Source: F23-B02 sp963625685 (lineage in GTDB: Bacteria; Bacillota; Clostridia; Oscillospirales; Oscillospiraceae). From it: DNA of 64,000 nt. Shown here piece by piece: positions 38,707 through 48,800 of this stretch (position 1 is the first letter of the stretch; each line of letters opens with the position of its first letter). Under the pieces are notes generated by a model that was not told the DNA's origin, did not search any database, and saw only the letters and a list, made by a program, of their open reading frames with translations. The stretch is from NCBI GenBank assembly GCA_963625685.1, contig CAVFTR010000001.1, positions 124,001-188,000 of the forward strand, read 5' to 3'. Position numbers and translations under genes: made by a program.

Positions 38707-39522
38707 TCAGATGATAGAATCAAAGCCGTCGCCGCCGAGCGGCGTCGGGGATATCGCGACTATGATGTCCGTGCGGATGACACCGTCGATGCTCACGCTG
38801 TCCGGCCTGAACGCGGCGAGCATCCCCTCGGAGCCGACCGCCCTGTACGGTATCAGCCGCAGCCTGCCGGCAAGGCAGGGCTCGCTTATAAGCTCCGTGC
38901 AGTCCGAGCCTAAAAGCCCTGCGTCGACGGCAGAGAAGAGGCGCTCGAGCTTTTTCGCCGGAGCTATGAGCACGCAGTCGCCGCTCACGGGGTCAAACAG
39001 CGAATTTCCGCTGTCGTGCAGGCAGCGCAGGGACACGCTTTTTCCCATGAAGCTAAGCTCTGCGTCCGACACGCTTTTTCCGGCGTTTTTCACGCTGCGC
39101 CGGAACACCGCGCTCAGCACGGCGTATATCAGCGCAAAGGAGATAACGAGCACCGGAAGCGACACGGACACATAAGCGCCGCTTCCCGTGACGCCGCCGT
39201 TTTGCAGCGATATCGCCCATACCGCGCCGCCGAACAGAGCCGATACTGAAAAAAACACAAGGCAGCAGCGCAGGAGCTTTTCCTCACCGCCGTAAGCGAT
39301 GAGCGCCATCAGCGCGCCGAAAACAAGCTTTACCGGCGCAAGCGTGAGGAAACCGAGGGAGGGCACTACGCTCAGCACCGCGTAGACAGCGCCGAGCGCT
39401 GCCGCGAGGACATATCGCCGCCGCCTGAGCCTTATGCCGCACAGGCGCGCCGAGCACAGAACTATAAGATAGTCCAACAGAAGATTAAGAAAAAACAGCC
39501 GATCTACGTAAATGACGTTCAT
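38707..39522 (-). CDS. spoIIGA: Sigma-E processing peptidase SpoIIGA
   Basis: Membrane aspartic protease that removes the pro-sequence of SigE after a signal from the forespore. Five hydrophobic segments in the first half are followed by a cytoplasmic protease domain with the active-site motif LHDSGNSLFDPVSG, and GVIRTDIIVAISP near the end. The start is taken at the codon giving MNVIYVDRLFFLNLLLDYL by family resemblance; the upstream CGGAG is 14 bases away, so a start 13 codons earlier cannot be excluded. Short CATTTG/CAAATG repeats upstream (39559-39578) may be Spo0A-type sites, which is speculative. Confidence 0.9.
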   Translation of the reverse strand: MNVIYVDRLFFLNLLLDYLIVLCSARLCGIRLRRRRYVLAAALGAVYAVLSVVPSLGFLTLAPVKLVFGALMALIAYGGEEKLLRCCLVFFSVSALFGGAVWAISLQNGGVTGSGAYVSVSLPVLVISFALIYAVLSAVFRRSVKNAGKSVSDAELSFMGKSVSLRCLHDSGNSLFDPVSGDCVLIAPAKKLERLFSAVDAGLLGSDCTELISEPCLAGRLRLIPYRAVGSEGMLAAFRPDSVSIDGVIRTDIIVAISPTPLGGDGFDSII

Positions 39523-39669
39523 GACAAAATTATAAGCTCCGTCCGCCGCATAATTTGTCATTTGTTAATTGTCAAATGAGCGGAAGTGTGATAAAATACC
39601 TTAGTTTGATCGCCCGGAGCCGGACTCGCGTCCGCCCGGCGCGGTAATACTACTTATGAAAAGGATATA

Positions 39670-40590
39670 TTGATTAAAGCTATGTGGTTCTGGTTTGCAC
39701 TCATCGCACTTTTATGCTGGAGCGGTTCCGATCTTTTTTCAAAGCTCGGCTGTCAGGACGCCGACGATAAGTACAGTCATCTGAAGATGGTGATGGCGGT
39801 CGGCGCGGTCATGGGCATTCATGCCTTTTATGAGATATTCGTCGGCGGCGTCGTGATAAACGGCGAGGTCATTTTAAAATACCTTCCCGTCTCCATGCTG
39901 TATATCGTATCGATGACGATAGGCTATCTCGGCCTCCGGTATATCGAGCTTTCGATATCCTCGCCCATATGCAATTCCTCGGGAGCCATCGTCGCCGTGC
40001 TCATATTCGCAACGCAGGGCATAAACGGACTTCCGCCAATGGCGCTCGCCGCTGTCGGTCTTGTCTGCATCGGCATAATCGCCCTCGGCTTTACCGAGGC
40101 CAACGAGGATGAGGAGCTGCGCCGCGCCCGTCAGGATGCGAGCAATCACCATTACACGAAAAGCTGGATAGCTATTGCTCTGCCGATAATATACTGCCTT
40201 ATTGACGCGATGGGCACCTTTGCCGACAGCAGAGTGCTTGAAACGCTCAATGAGGATTCTGCAAATGTCGCGTATGAGCTGACGTTTCTCATCGTCGGCA
40301 TAGTCTGCGCGGTCTACGTACTCGGCGTCAAAAGGCAGAGGCTCGTTCCGAAGCGCGAGGTCCCCAAATACACCGGCGCGATCTTTGAAACGGCAGGACA
40401 GCTTGCGTATATCTACGCCCTTGCCGATACGGCGCACTCGGCGCTTGCCGCCCCCATGATATCGGCCTACTGCGTGGCCTCCGTCGTGTGGAGCCGCATC
40501 TTCCTCAAGGAAAAGCTCTCGATAAAGCACTACGCCTCTATCGTGCTCGTGGTTGCGGGCATAGTCATATTGGGCATACTTGATATTTAA
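39670..40590 (+). CDS. EamA/DMT-family membrane transporter
   Basis: A 306-residue membrane protein with about ten hydrophobic segments in two similar halves (EamA domains), typical of drug/metabolite transporters. An acidic cytoplasmic linker (TEANEDEELRRARQDASN) separates the halves. The start is TTG, chosen because AAAAGGA lies five bases upstream; an ATG four codons later is too far from it. The gene begins about 110 bases from the divergent spoIIGA and precedes pyrH by 16 bases. A small stem CGGAC/GTCCG with TCGC loop lies at 39621-39634 in the gap. Substrate unknown. Confidence 0.83.
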   Translation: MIKAMWFWFALIALLCWSGSDLFSKLGCQDADDKYSHLKMVMAVGAVMGIHAFYEIFVGGVVINGEVILKYLPVSMLYIVSMTIGYLGLRYIELSISSPICNSSGAIVAVLIFATQGINGLPPMALAAVGLVCIGIIALGFTEANEDEELRRARQDASNHHYTKSWIAIALPIIYCLIDAMGTFADSRVLETLNEDSANVAYELTFLIVGIVCAVYVLGVKRQRLVPKREVPKYTGAIFETAGQLAYIYALADTAHSALAAPMISAYCVASVVWSRIFLKEKLSIKHYASIVLVVAGIVILGILDI

Positions 40591-40606
40591 TAAAAGGAGA
40601 TTGCTT

Positions 40607-41323
40607 ATGTCTGACCCTGTTTATAAGAGGATACTTATCAAAATAAGCGGAGAGGCGCTCGCAGGAGATAAAAAGACCGGCTTTGACTTTGACTTCATTT
40701 CAAAGGTCTGCAAAACGGTCAATAAATGCACCGAAATGGGAGCCGAGGTCGGCATAGTCGTCGGCGGCGGCAACTTCTGGCGCGGCGTCAAGGACGGCGC
40801 GGGCCATGTTGAGCGCGTCTCGGCAGACCGCATGGGCATGCTCGCAACGGCGATGAACTGCCTCGCCTTCGCCGATGTGCTGCGTCAGTGCGGCGGCGAG
40901 GCAAAGATACTTACGGCCGTGGATATCCAGGGCGTAGGCGAAAGATACAGCACGGACAAGGCGATAGAATATCTCGCCTCCGGCAAGGTGGTCATGTTCG
41001 GCTGCGGCACGGGCTGCCCCTTTTTCTCCACCGATACGGCCGCGGTGCTCCGAGCCGCCGAGATCGGTGCGGACGCGATCCTGCTTGCAAAGAACATAGA
41101 CGGCGTGTATTCGGCAGACCCCAGGCTCGATCCGAGCGCCGTGAAGTACGACAGCATAAGCTACGACGACGTGCTCGCGCAGCATCTGGCCGTTATGGAC
41201 AGCACGGCCACGAGCCTTGCGATGGACAACGACATCCCCGTCATCGTCTTCGCTCTTGCGCAGCCGGAGAATATCATACGCGTGCTCGAGGGCGAAAAGC
41301 TCGGAACTACGGTAAGTAAATAA
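40607..41323 (+). CDS. pyrH: UMP kinase
   Basis: Phosphorylates UMP to UDP in pyrimidine nucleotide synthesis; bacterial PyrH is hexameric and of the amino-acid-kinase fold. The 238-residue protein has RILIKISGEALAG, VGIVVGGGNFWRG and the uridylate-binding FGCGTGCPFFSTDTAA. The ATG with AAAGGAG upstream is used; a longer frame into the transporter gene is not supported. First of the conserved pyrH-frr-uppS run. Confidence 0.96.
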   Translation: MSDPVYKRILIKISGEALAGDKKTGFDFDFISKVCKTVNKCTEMGAEVGIVVGGGNFWRGVKDGAGHVERVSADRMGMLATAMNCLAFADVLRQCGGEAKILTAVDIQGVGERYSTDKAIEYLASGKVVMFGCGTGCPFFSTDTAAVLRAAEIGADAILLAKNIDGVYSADPRLDPSAVKYDSISYDDVLAQHLAVMDSTATSLAMDNDIPVIVFALAQPENIIRVLEGEKLGTTVSK

Positions 41324-41357
41324 ACAAAACGCATATAAATGTTCAGGAGGTAATAAC

Positions 41358-41909
41358 ATGTCCAAATATCCCGAGATCGAAAGCAAAATGAAAAAGACCG
41401 CGGAGGTGCTCAAGACCCAGCTCGCTTCCGTGCGCGCCGGCAGAGCCAACGCGGCGGTCCTCGACCAGATCACCGTCGATTACTATGGCGTGCCCACCCC
41501 CATTCAGCAGGTCGCATCCATCTCCACGCCCGATCCGCGCTCTCTTATGATCCAGCCCTGGGACGGCTCCGTTCTCAAGGGCATCGAGAAGGCCATCCTC
41601 GCCTCCGACCTGGGCATCAATCCCCAAAACGACGGCAGGGTCATTCGCCTTGTTTTCCCGCAGCTTACCGAGGAGCGCCGCAAGGAGCTGGCAAAGCAGG
41701 TCAAGAAATACGGCGAGGAGTCCAAGGTCGCCGTCAGAAATATCCGCCGCGACGCAATGGATAAGTTCAAAAAGCAGCAGAAGGCGTCCGAGATCACGGA
41801 GGACGACTACAAGGACGTCGAAAAGGATGTTCAGAAGCTGACCGACGATTACATCAAGGAAGTCGAGGCTATAGCCGAGGCAAAGGAAAAGGAACTTTTC
41901 GAGATCTGA
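41358..41909 (+). CDS. frr: Ribosome recycling factor
   Basis: Splits post-termination ribosomes together with EF-G. The 183-residue length and the motifs VRAGRANAAVLDQITVDYYG, VPTPIQQVASI and VRNIRRDAMDKFKK are diagnostic. AGGAGG lies before the ATG. Ile codons are 11 ATC, 2 ATT and 1 ATA, as expected for a highly expressed gene of this genome. Confidence 0.97.
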   Translation: MSKYPEIESKMKKTAEVLKTQLASVRAGRANAAVLDQITVDYYGVPTPIQQVASISTPDPRSLMIQPWDGSVLKGIEKAILASDLGINPQNDGRVIRLVFPQLTEERRKELAKQVKKYGEESKVAVRNIRRDAMDKFKKQQKASEITEDDYKDVEKDVQKLTDDYIKEVEAIAEAKEKELFEI

Positions 41910-41911
41910 TC

Positions 41912-42652
41912 ATGGGCGAGAATAAAACCAACAATGCGGCGGGGGAGCGGGCTGGAAGCCTTCCCCGCCATATTGCCATAATATTGGACGGCAACGGACG
42001 CTGGGCGAAAAAACGCCTTATGCCGCGCAGCGCAGGTCATCTTGCGGGCTCGGAGACGTTCAGAAGCATAGCGACCTACTGCAAGGAGATAGGCGTCGAG
42101 TACCTGACGGTGTACGCCTTTTCGACGGAAAACTGGAAGCGCCCGGAGGAGGAGGTCGGCGGCATAATGAAGCTGCTGGACAAGTATCTGCACGAGGCGA
42201 TACGCGATATGCGCAAGAAGAACATCCGCATGAAGGTGTTCGGCGACGTTTCGCGCCTGTCCCCGCAGCTCCAGGAGCTCATAGCCGAGACCGACGAGAT
42301 ATCGCAGGATATAGAGGGCTTTCAGGCCAATATCTGCATAAACTACGGCGGCAGAGCGGAGATCGTGCGGGCGGCGCGCGCCTACGCGGAGGATTACGCG
42401 GCCGGAAGAGCGGGAGAGCTCACAGAGGACATGTTCTCGGGCTACCTGTACTCGGCCGGCATCCCGGACCCCGACCTTCTCATCCGTCCGGGCGGCGAAT
42501 ACCGCCTTTCAAATTTTCTGCTGTGGCAGTGCGCGTACTCGGAGCTGTATTATACCGACACGCTCTGGCCGGACTTCACTCCGCAGGAGCTGGATAAGGC
42601 GATCGCAGCGTATAACAGCCGCGACCGGCGCTTTGGAGGTGTAAAAGCATGA
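41912..42652 (+). CDS. uppS: Undecaprenyl diphosphate synthase (isoprenyl transferase)
   Basis: Builds the C55 lipid carrier for peptidoglycan and polysaccharide synthesis by cis-prenyl chain elongation. The 246-residue protein has IILDGNGRWAKKR with the catalytic Asp, YLTVYAFSTENWKRP, and PDLLIRPGGEYRLSNFLLWQ. Ile codons are 10 ATA, 6 ATC and 1 ATT, a good example of the local ATA preference. In most Firmicutes cdsA follows; here dxr follows directly with a four-base overlap. Confidence 0.96.
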   Translation: MGENKTNNAAGERAGSLPRHIAIILDGNGRWAKKRLMPRSAGHLAGSETFRSIATYCKEIGVEYLTVYAFSTENWKRPEEEVGGIMKLLDKYLHEAIRDMRKKNIRMKVFGDVSRLSPQLQELIAETDEISQDIEGFQANICINYGGRAEIVRAARAYAEDYAAGRAGELTEDMFSGYLYSAGIPDPDLLIRPGGEYRLSNFLLWQCAYSELYYTDTLWPDFTPQELDKAIAAYNSRDRRFGGVKA

Positions 42653-43794
42653 TAAAAGCCGTATCGATCCTCGGCTCGACGGGCTCGATAGGCCGTCAGA
42701 GCATCGCCGCGGCAAAGCATCTGGGCGTGCCCGTCGCCGCTTTGACGGCAAATAAAAAAACGGAGCTTGTCGAGGCTCAGGCAAGAGAGCTCAGGCCTAA
42801 ATTCGTCGCGGTATACGACGAAAGCGCGGCCGCGGACCTTAAAACGCGCCTTGCCGATACAGATATCCGCGTCGGCAGCGGCATGCAGGGGCTCATAGAG
42901 GCCGCGACGCTTCCCGAGGCCGACTGCGTCGTGACGGCGGTGTCAGGCTCGGTCGGGCTGCGCCCGACGCTCGCCGCGATAGGCGAAAAAAAGCGCATAG
43001 CGCTTGCAAACAAGGAGACGCTCGTGTGCGCCGGAGAGATAGTCATGCCGGCAGCGGCGGCCGCCGGAGCGGAGATCGTCCCGGTCGACTCCGAGCACTC
43101 GGCGATCTTTCAGTGCCTTATGGGCAGACAGCCCGGAGAGCTCAAGAGAATACTGCTCACCGGCAGCGGCGGCCCCTTCCGGGGCAAAGCCCGCGCAGAG
43201 CTGGAAAATGTGACGCCCGAGCAGGCTGTAAGGCATCCTAACTGGAGCATGGGCGCAAAAATATCCGTGGACTCGGCCACGATGATGAACAAGGGTCTTG
43301 AATTTATCGAGGCCATGCACCTGTTCGGCGTGACGCCGGACGATATCCGGGTCGTTGTGCACCCGCAGAGCATCATACACTCCATGGTCGAGCTCGTCGA
43401 CGGAACGGTCATCGCGCAGCTGGGCGTTCCCGATATGGGACTGCCGATACAGCTTGCAATGACCTATCCGGAGCGTAAGGACTCGCCCTTTGAGCGCCTT
43501 GATTTTTACGCTATGAAGGATATGACCTTTGAAGCTCCCGACTATGAAAAGACTCCGTGCCTGAAGCTCGCCATGGACTGCGCCCGTCGCGGCGGCACCG
43601 CGCCCTGCATCATGAGCGCGGCAAACGAGGTAGCAGTTGCGATGTTTTTGAACCGCCGCCTCGGCTATAACCGGATATATGACTGTGCTCTTCAGGCTGT
43701 GGAGAGCATAGAAATAGTTAATAAGCCCGACCTTGAGGCTGTACTGGCCGCCGACGAGCAGGCCAGAGTATTTGTCAGGGAGCATTTTTCCTAA
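42649..43794 (+). CDS. dxr: 1-deoxy-D-xylulose 5-phosphate reductoisomerase
   Basis: Second enzyme of the MEP isoprenoid pathway, NADPH dependent. The 381-residue protein has the Rossmann start ILGSTGSIGRQSI, LANKETLVCAG, PVDSEHSAIFQCL and SATMMNKGLEFIEAMHLF with metal-binding residues. It shares four bases with uppS and one base with rseP (TAATG), so the cluster is tightly coupled. With ispG two genes later it shows that this organism makes isoprenoids by the MEP route. Confidence 0.97.
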   Translation: MIKAVSILGSTGSIGRQSIAAAKHLGVPVAALTANKKTELVEAQARELRPKFVAVYDESAAADLKTRLADTDIRVGSGMQGLIEAATLPEADCVVTAVSGSVGLRPTLAAIGEKKRIALANKETLVCAGEIVMPAAAAAGAEIVPVDSEHSAIFQCLMGRQPGELKRILLTGSGGPFRGKARAELENVTPEQAVRHPNWSMGAKISVDSATMMNKGLEFIEAMHLFGVTPDDIRVVVHPQSIIHSMVELVDGTVIAQLGVPDMGLPIQLAMTYPERKDSPFERLDFYAMKDMTFEAPDYEKTPCLKLAMDCARRGGTAPCIMSAANEVAVAMFLNRRLGYNRIYDCALQAVESIEIVNKPDLEAVLAADEQARVFVREHFS

Positions 43795-44837
43795 TGTATA
43801 TCGTTATCGCAATAATAATGTTCGGCGTGCTTATCGCCATACACGAGTTCGGCCATTTCACGGCGGCAAAGTCCTGCGGCGTGCGGGTCGACGAGTTTTC
43901 GATAGGCATGGGGCCGGCAATATTCAAAAGGCAGAAGGGCGAGACGCAGTACTCGCTGCGCATCCTGCCCATAGGCGGCTTCTGCGCTATGGGCGAGGAC
44001 GAGGAGTCGACGGATCCGCGCGCCTTCCCGAACCAGGGCTTCTGGAAGCGCCTTATCATACTGTGCGCGGGCTCGTTTATGAACTTCGCTCTGGGAGTCG
44101 TGCTCATCGTTATCATGTACAGCGGCGCGCAGGCCTTCAGAGCCCCCATAATCGACAGCTTTTTAGACGGCTGCCAATACAACACGCCCGAGACCTTTCA
44201 GGCCGGAGACGAGTTTTACAGCATCGACGGACACCGGATATATCTCATAAGCGACGTGTCCATGTTCCTTGAGCGCGGAAACGGCGTTTACGATATCGTC
44301 ATGCTGCGCGGCGGTGAAAAGATCGAGTTTGAGGACATGAAGCTCGTTCCCACAGTCGAAAGCGAGCAGGGTCTCAAGTTCGGCTTCGTGTGGGGCGTCG
44401 AGGAGGCCACCTTCGGAGTGAAGCTCGAGTATGTCTGGAACACGGCCAAGGAGTTTTCGCGCCTTGTATGGCTCGGACTCGGCGATCTTATCCACGGCGC
44501 CGTCGGCGTCGACGATATGGCGGGGCCCGTAGGCATAGTCGATATGATGAACGAGGTCGGCTCGTCGGCAGAAAGCACGGCCGACGCCGTGTACAGCATG
44601 CTGTACTTTTCCGCCTTCATAGCAATAAACCTCGCGATCATGAATATGCTGCCCATTCCGGCGCTCGACGGCGGCAGGGTGTTTTTCATGGTGGTGACGG
44701 TCGTTTATGAAGCGATAACGAAGCGAAAGCCCGATCCGAAGTACGAGGGCTATATCCATGCCGGCGGCATGGCGCTCCTGCTGCTTCTGATGGGATTTAT
44801 AATGTATAACGACATAGCAAGGCTCATAACGGGGTGA
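43794..44837 (+). CDS. rseP: Site-2 protease, RseP/RasP-type
   Basis: Intramembrane zinc metalloprotease that cleaves transmembrane anti-sigma factors or signal-peptide remnants. The 347-residue protein has the active site HEFGH (residues 17-21) in the first membrane segment, a PDZ-like middle domain, and NMLPIPALDGGRVFF with the third zinc ligand near the C terminus. It could act on the membrane anti-sigma factor encoded at 17.9 kb, but this is speculative. Confidence 0.94.
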   Translation: MYIVIAIIMFGVLIAIHEFGHFTAAKSCGVRVDEFSIGMGPAIFKRQKGETQYSLRILPIGGFCAMGEDEESTDPRAFPNQGFWKRLIILCAGSFMNFALGVVLIVIMYSGAQAFRAPIIDSFLDGCQYNTPETFQAGDEFYSIDGHRIYLISDVSMFLERGNGVYDIVMLRGGEKIEFEDMKLVPTVESEQGLKFGFVWGVEEATFGVKLEYVWNTAKEFSRLVWLGLGDLIHGAVGVDDMAGPVGIVDMMNEVGSSAESTADAVYSMLYFSAFIAINLAIMNMLPIPALDGGRVFFMVVTVVYEAITKRKPDPKYEGYIHAGGMALLLLLMGFIMYNDIARLITG

Positions 44838-44839
44838 GT

Positions 44840-45895
44840 ATGATGTTTCAGAGAAAGATGACCAGGAGGATAAAGGTCGGCCCGGTGGAGATAGGCGCTC
44901 TCGCGCCAGTCTCCGTCCAGTCGATGTGCAATACAAAAACGCACGATGTGGCGTCCACGGTCGAGCAGATAAAGCGCCTGCGCGCCGCCGGCTGCGAGAT
45001 CGTGCGCCTTGCGATACCCGACATGGCGGCCGCAGGGGCGATACCGGAGATAAAGCGGCAAACGGACATGCCGCTGGTCGCTGACATACACTTTGACTAC
45101 CGCCTCGCGCTGGCCGTCGCCGAGCGCGGGATAGACAAGATACGCATAAATCCCGGCAATATCGGCGGAGAGGACAATGTCCGCAGGGTGGCCGAGGCCT
45201 GTCGGGAGCGCAATATACCGATCCGCATCGGAGTAAACGCCGGGAGCCTTGAAAAGCCGCTGCTCGAAAAGTACGGACATCCCTGCCCCGAGGCGATGCT
45301 TGAAAGCGCAAAGCGGCATATAGAGCTCCTGAACAGATATGATTTTGACGATATCTGCATATCCATGAAGTCCTCGTCTGTCCCGCTGACCGTGGCGGCC
45401 TACCGCCTTGCCTCGAGCGAGCTGCCGTACCCTCTGCACGTCGGCGTGACCGAGACGGGCACGGCCTGGAACGGAACGATACAGTCGGCCGTCGGCATAG
45501 GCACGCTCCTGTGCGAGGGCATAGGCGACACCGTGCGCGTATCGCTCACGGCAGACCCCGTCGAGGAGGTCAAGACAGCCTGCGCCATACTCAGGGCCGC
45601 GGGACTGCGGCGCGGTATACGCCTTGTGTCCTGTCCGACCTGCGGCAGGACTGATATAGACCTCATCACGCTGGCAAACGAGGTCGAGAAACGCATCTCC
45701 GGCATAGACAGGGATATTACCGTCGCCGTCATGGGCTGCGTTGTAAACGGTCCGGGCGAGGCGAGGGAGGCCGACTACGGCATAGCCGGCGGCAGGGACT
45801 GCGGCCTGCTGTTCAGGCACGGCGAGGTCCTCGGGACCTACCCCTACGAGCACCTGTGCGACGCGCTTATAGACCTTATAGAAAAGGACAGTTAA
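44840..45895 (+). CDS. ispG: 4-hydroxy-3-methylbut-2-enyl diphosphate synthase
   Basis: Iron-sulfur enzyme of the MEP pathway that makes HMBPP using flavodoxin or ferredoxin electrons. The protein of about 351 residues has VQSMCNTKTHD, VADIHFDYRLAL and the [4Fe-4S] ligands in VSCPTCGRTDID and GCVVNGPGEA. Possible starts are two adjacent ATGs at 44840 and 44843 behind GGGGTGA, or a GTG at 44834; the first ATG is used. It overlaps or nearly touches rseP. Confidence 0.95.
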   Translation: MMFQRKMTRRIKVGPVEIGALAPVSVQSMCNTKTHDVASTVEQIKRLRAAGCEIVRLAIPDMAAAGAIPEIKRQTDMPLVADIHFDYRLALAVAERGIDKIRINPGNIGGEDNVRRVAEACRERNIPIRIGVNAGSLEKPLLEKYGHPCPEAMLESAKRHIELLNRYDFDDICISMKSSSVPLTVAAYRLASSELPYPLHVGVTETGTAWNGTIQSAVGIGTLLCEGIGDTVRVSLTADPVEEVKTACAILRAAGLRRGIRLVSCPTCGRTDIDLITLANEVEKRISGIDRDITVAVMGCVVNGPGEAREADYGIAGGRDCGLLFRHGEVLGTYPYEHLCDALIDLIEKDS

Positions 45896-45896
45896 A

Positions 45897-48800
45897 TTGA
45901 GCGAACATACTTCATTTCTTGAAATATTTCCGGGCGTCTCGGCTCATGCTTCAAGCTGCGGCGGTCTGGAAAAGGCATATGTGACCGATGTCGAGATAAG
46001 CCTCGAGGCCGGAACGATGAGCGTGAGAGCACACTTTGCGCGCACTCCCGCGCCGGCGGAGCTCGACGCTATCTGCACCTCGCTTTACGCCGATTACGGA
46101 CTGCACGCGAGAATAACGGCCGACAGTCCAGAGGCAAAAAAGCCTGCGTCGTCGGTGCCCGCACCGTCCGCGGCAGCGCCGGCATCCTCCGGCGGCAGCG
46201 GCAAAGTTCTCATGGGACACAGCATCAAAAAGACCCCGACACCGATGGGAGAGCTCAACCAGGACTCCGGCCGCGTGGCCATAGAGGGCGACGTGTTCGA
46301 GGTCTCCAGCCGAAAGCTCAAAAAGCGCGACGGCGCGATGCTGAGCTTTGATATCACGGACCTCACGGGCTCGATAAGAGTGGTGCAGTTTCTCCGCTCG
46401 GAGGACGATCAGTCCATAATAAACAAGATAAACGTCGGCGACCACCTCATTGTAAACGGCTTTGTTACCTACAGCCGCTATGACGAGGACATCATCCTGA
46501 CGCCCAAGGACATAGTCGTCGGTAAGAAATACATACGCCCGGATAACGCCGAGGAAAAGCGCGTTGAGCTGCATGTGCACACACGCTTTTCGGCTCTTGA
46601 CGCGCTCACGGACCCCGCGGCCATAGTAAAGCGAGCCGCCTACTGGGGGCATCCGGCCATAGCGGTCACCGATCACGGCGTCCTGCAGGCCTTTCCGGAC
46701 ATGTGGAAGGCCAGCAGAAAGCACGGCGTCAAGATAATCTACGGCTGCGAATGCTACTTCGTAAACGACATGGACGGCAGCCTTGCCGTTCACGGCAGCA
46801 GCGACAGGGATATGAACGACGAGATGGTCGCCTTCGATATCGAGACGACCGGCCTGAACGCGGGCTCGGACCGCATGACCGAGATAGGAGCGGTCATCTA
46901 CGCCGGAGGCGAGATAAAGGAGACCTTCAACACCTTCGTCGACCCCGGCATGCACATCCCGGCCGAGATCACGCAGCTGACCGGGATACGCGACTGCGAC
47001 GTCAAGGGGGCGCCGAGCGAGGCCGAGGCCATGAAGAGCTTTCTCGACTTTGTCGGCGGCCGTCCGATCGTCGCGCATAACGCGGATTTCGACACCGGCT
47101 TCATGTCGGCGGCCGCGAGCCGAAGCGGCCTTGAGTTCGAGCCTGTGTATATCGACACGCTCGCCCTGTCTCACGCGCTTTTGCCCGATCTCAAGCGGCA
47201 CAAGCTCGATATAGTCTCAAACCGTCTGAGCCTGCCGGAATTTAATCATCACCGCGCCTCGGACGACGCGCTCGTCGTTGCGCGCATAATGGGAAGGTTC
47301 CTTCCGATGCTCGCAAAGGAGGGAGCAAGGACCGTAAACGACATACAGGAGGTCTACGCCCGCATAAAGCCGGCAGACCACGCAAGATCGCGGCATATGA
47401 TACTGCTGGTAAAGAACAGGACGGGCCTTAAAAACCTCTATGAGCTCGTATCGCAGTCGTATCTTAAATATTTCTACAAGACCCCGACCATGCCCAAGAG
47501 CCTGCTTATAAAGCACCGCGAGGGCCTGCTCATCGGCTCGGCCTGCGGAATGGGCGAGCTGTACGGCGCGGTCATGCACGGCGCGAGCGACTCGGAGCTG
47601 CGTCGCATAGCCTCGTTTTACGACTACCTTGAGATACAGCCGCTCGGCAACAACGGCTTTCTTGTCGATAACGGCGTAGTCAGCGATATAAGCGTTTTGC
47701 AGGACTATAACCGCCGCATACTCGAGATAGGCAGACAGCTCAATAAGCCCGTGATCGCCGCCAGCGACGTGCATTTTCTCGACGCCGAGGACGAGCAGTA
47801 CCGCAAGATACTTCAGGCGGCAAAGAAGTTTTCCGACGCCGACCGCGGCTGCCCGATATTCTTCCGTACGACAGACGAGATGCTCAGGGAGTTTGACTAT
47901 CTCGGCGAGGAGACTGCGCGTGAGGTCGTTATCAAAAACCCGCGCGCGATAGCCGACATGGTCGACGATATCGAGCTTCTGCCCAAGGACCTCTATCCGC
48001 CGAAGATCGAAAACTCCGCGCGCGACCTGCGCGACCTCGTCTACGGCAGGATGACGGAGATATACGGCGACGATCCTCCGGAGATAGTAAAGACGCGCGT
48101 CGATACGGAGCTTAAGACCATACTTGACCACAACTACGACGTTATCTACATGTCCGCGCAGAAGCTCGTTCAGAACTCGCTCGAGCACGGCTACCTTGTC
48201 GGCTCGCGAGGCTCCGTCGGCTCGTCGATAGTCGCGTACATGTCCGGCATCACCGAGGTCAACTCGCTGCCGCCGCACTATGTCTGCCCCGCGTGCAAGC
48301 ACTCGGAATTCATTACCGACGGCTCGTACGGCTGCGGAGCGGACATGCCGCCGAAAAACTGCCCCGACTGCGGAACACTCATGCGGCAGGACGGCTTCGA
48401 TATCCCCTTCGAGACCTTCCTGGGCTTCCCGGGAAATGAGAAAACGCCCGATATCGATCTCAACTTTTCCGGCGAGTATCAGGCGCAGGCGCATAAATAC
48501 ACCGAGGAGCTCTTCGGCTCGGACCACGTTTTCCGCGCCGGAACGATCGGCACACTCGCCGAAAAGACCGCCTACGGCTACGTTAAAAAGTACCTTGAGG
48601 AGCGGAACATAAAGGTCACCAAGGTCGAGGAGAACCGCCTCGCGAAGGGCCTTGTCGGCGTAAAGCGCACGACGGGCCAGCACCCCGGCGGACTTGTCGT
48701 CATACCGCAGGACATGGACGTTACAGACTTCTGCCCGGTGCAGCACCCGGCGGACGACCCCAACAGCGGCATAGTCACTACGCATTTTGAATATCACTGC

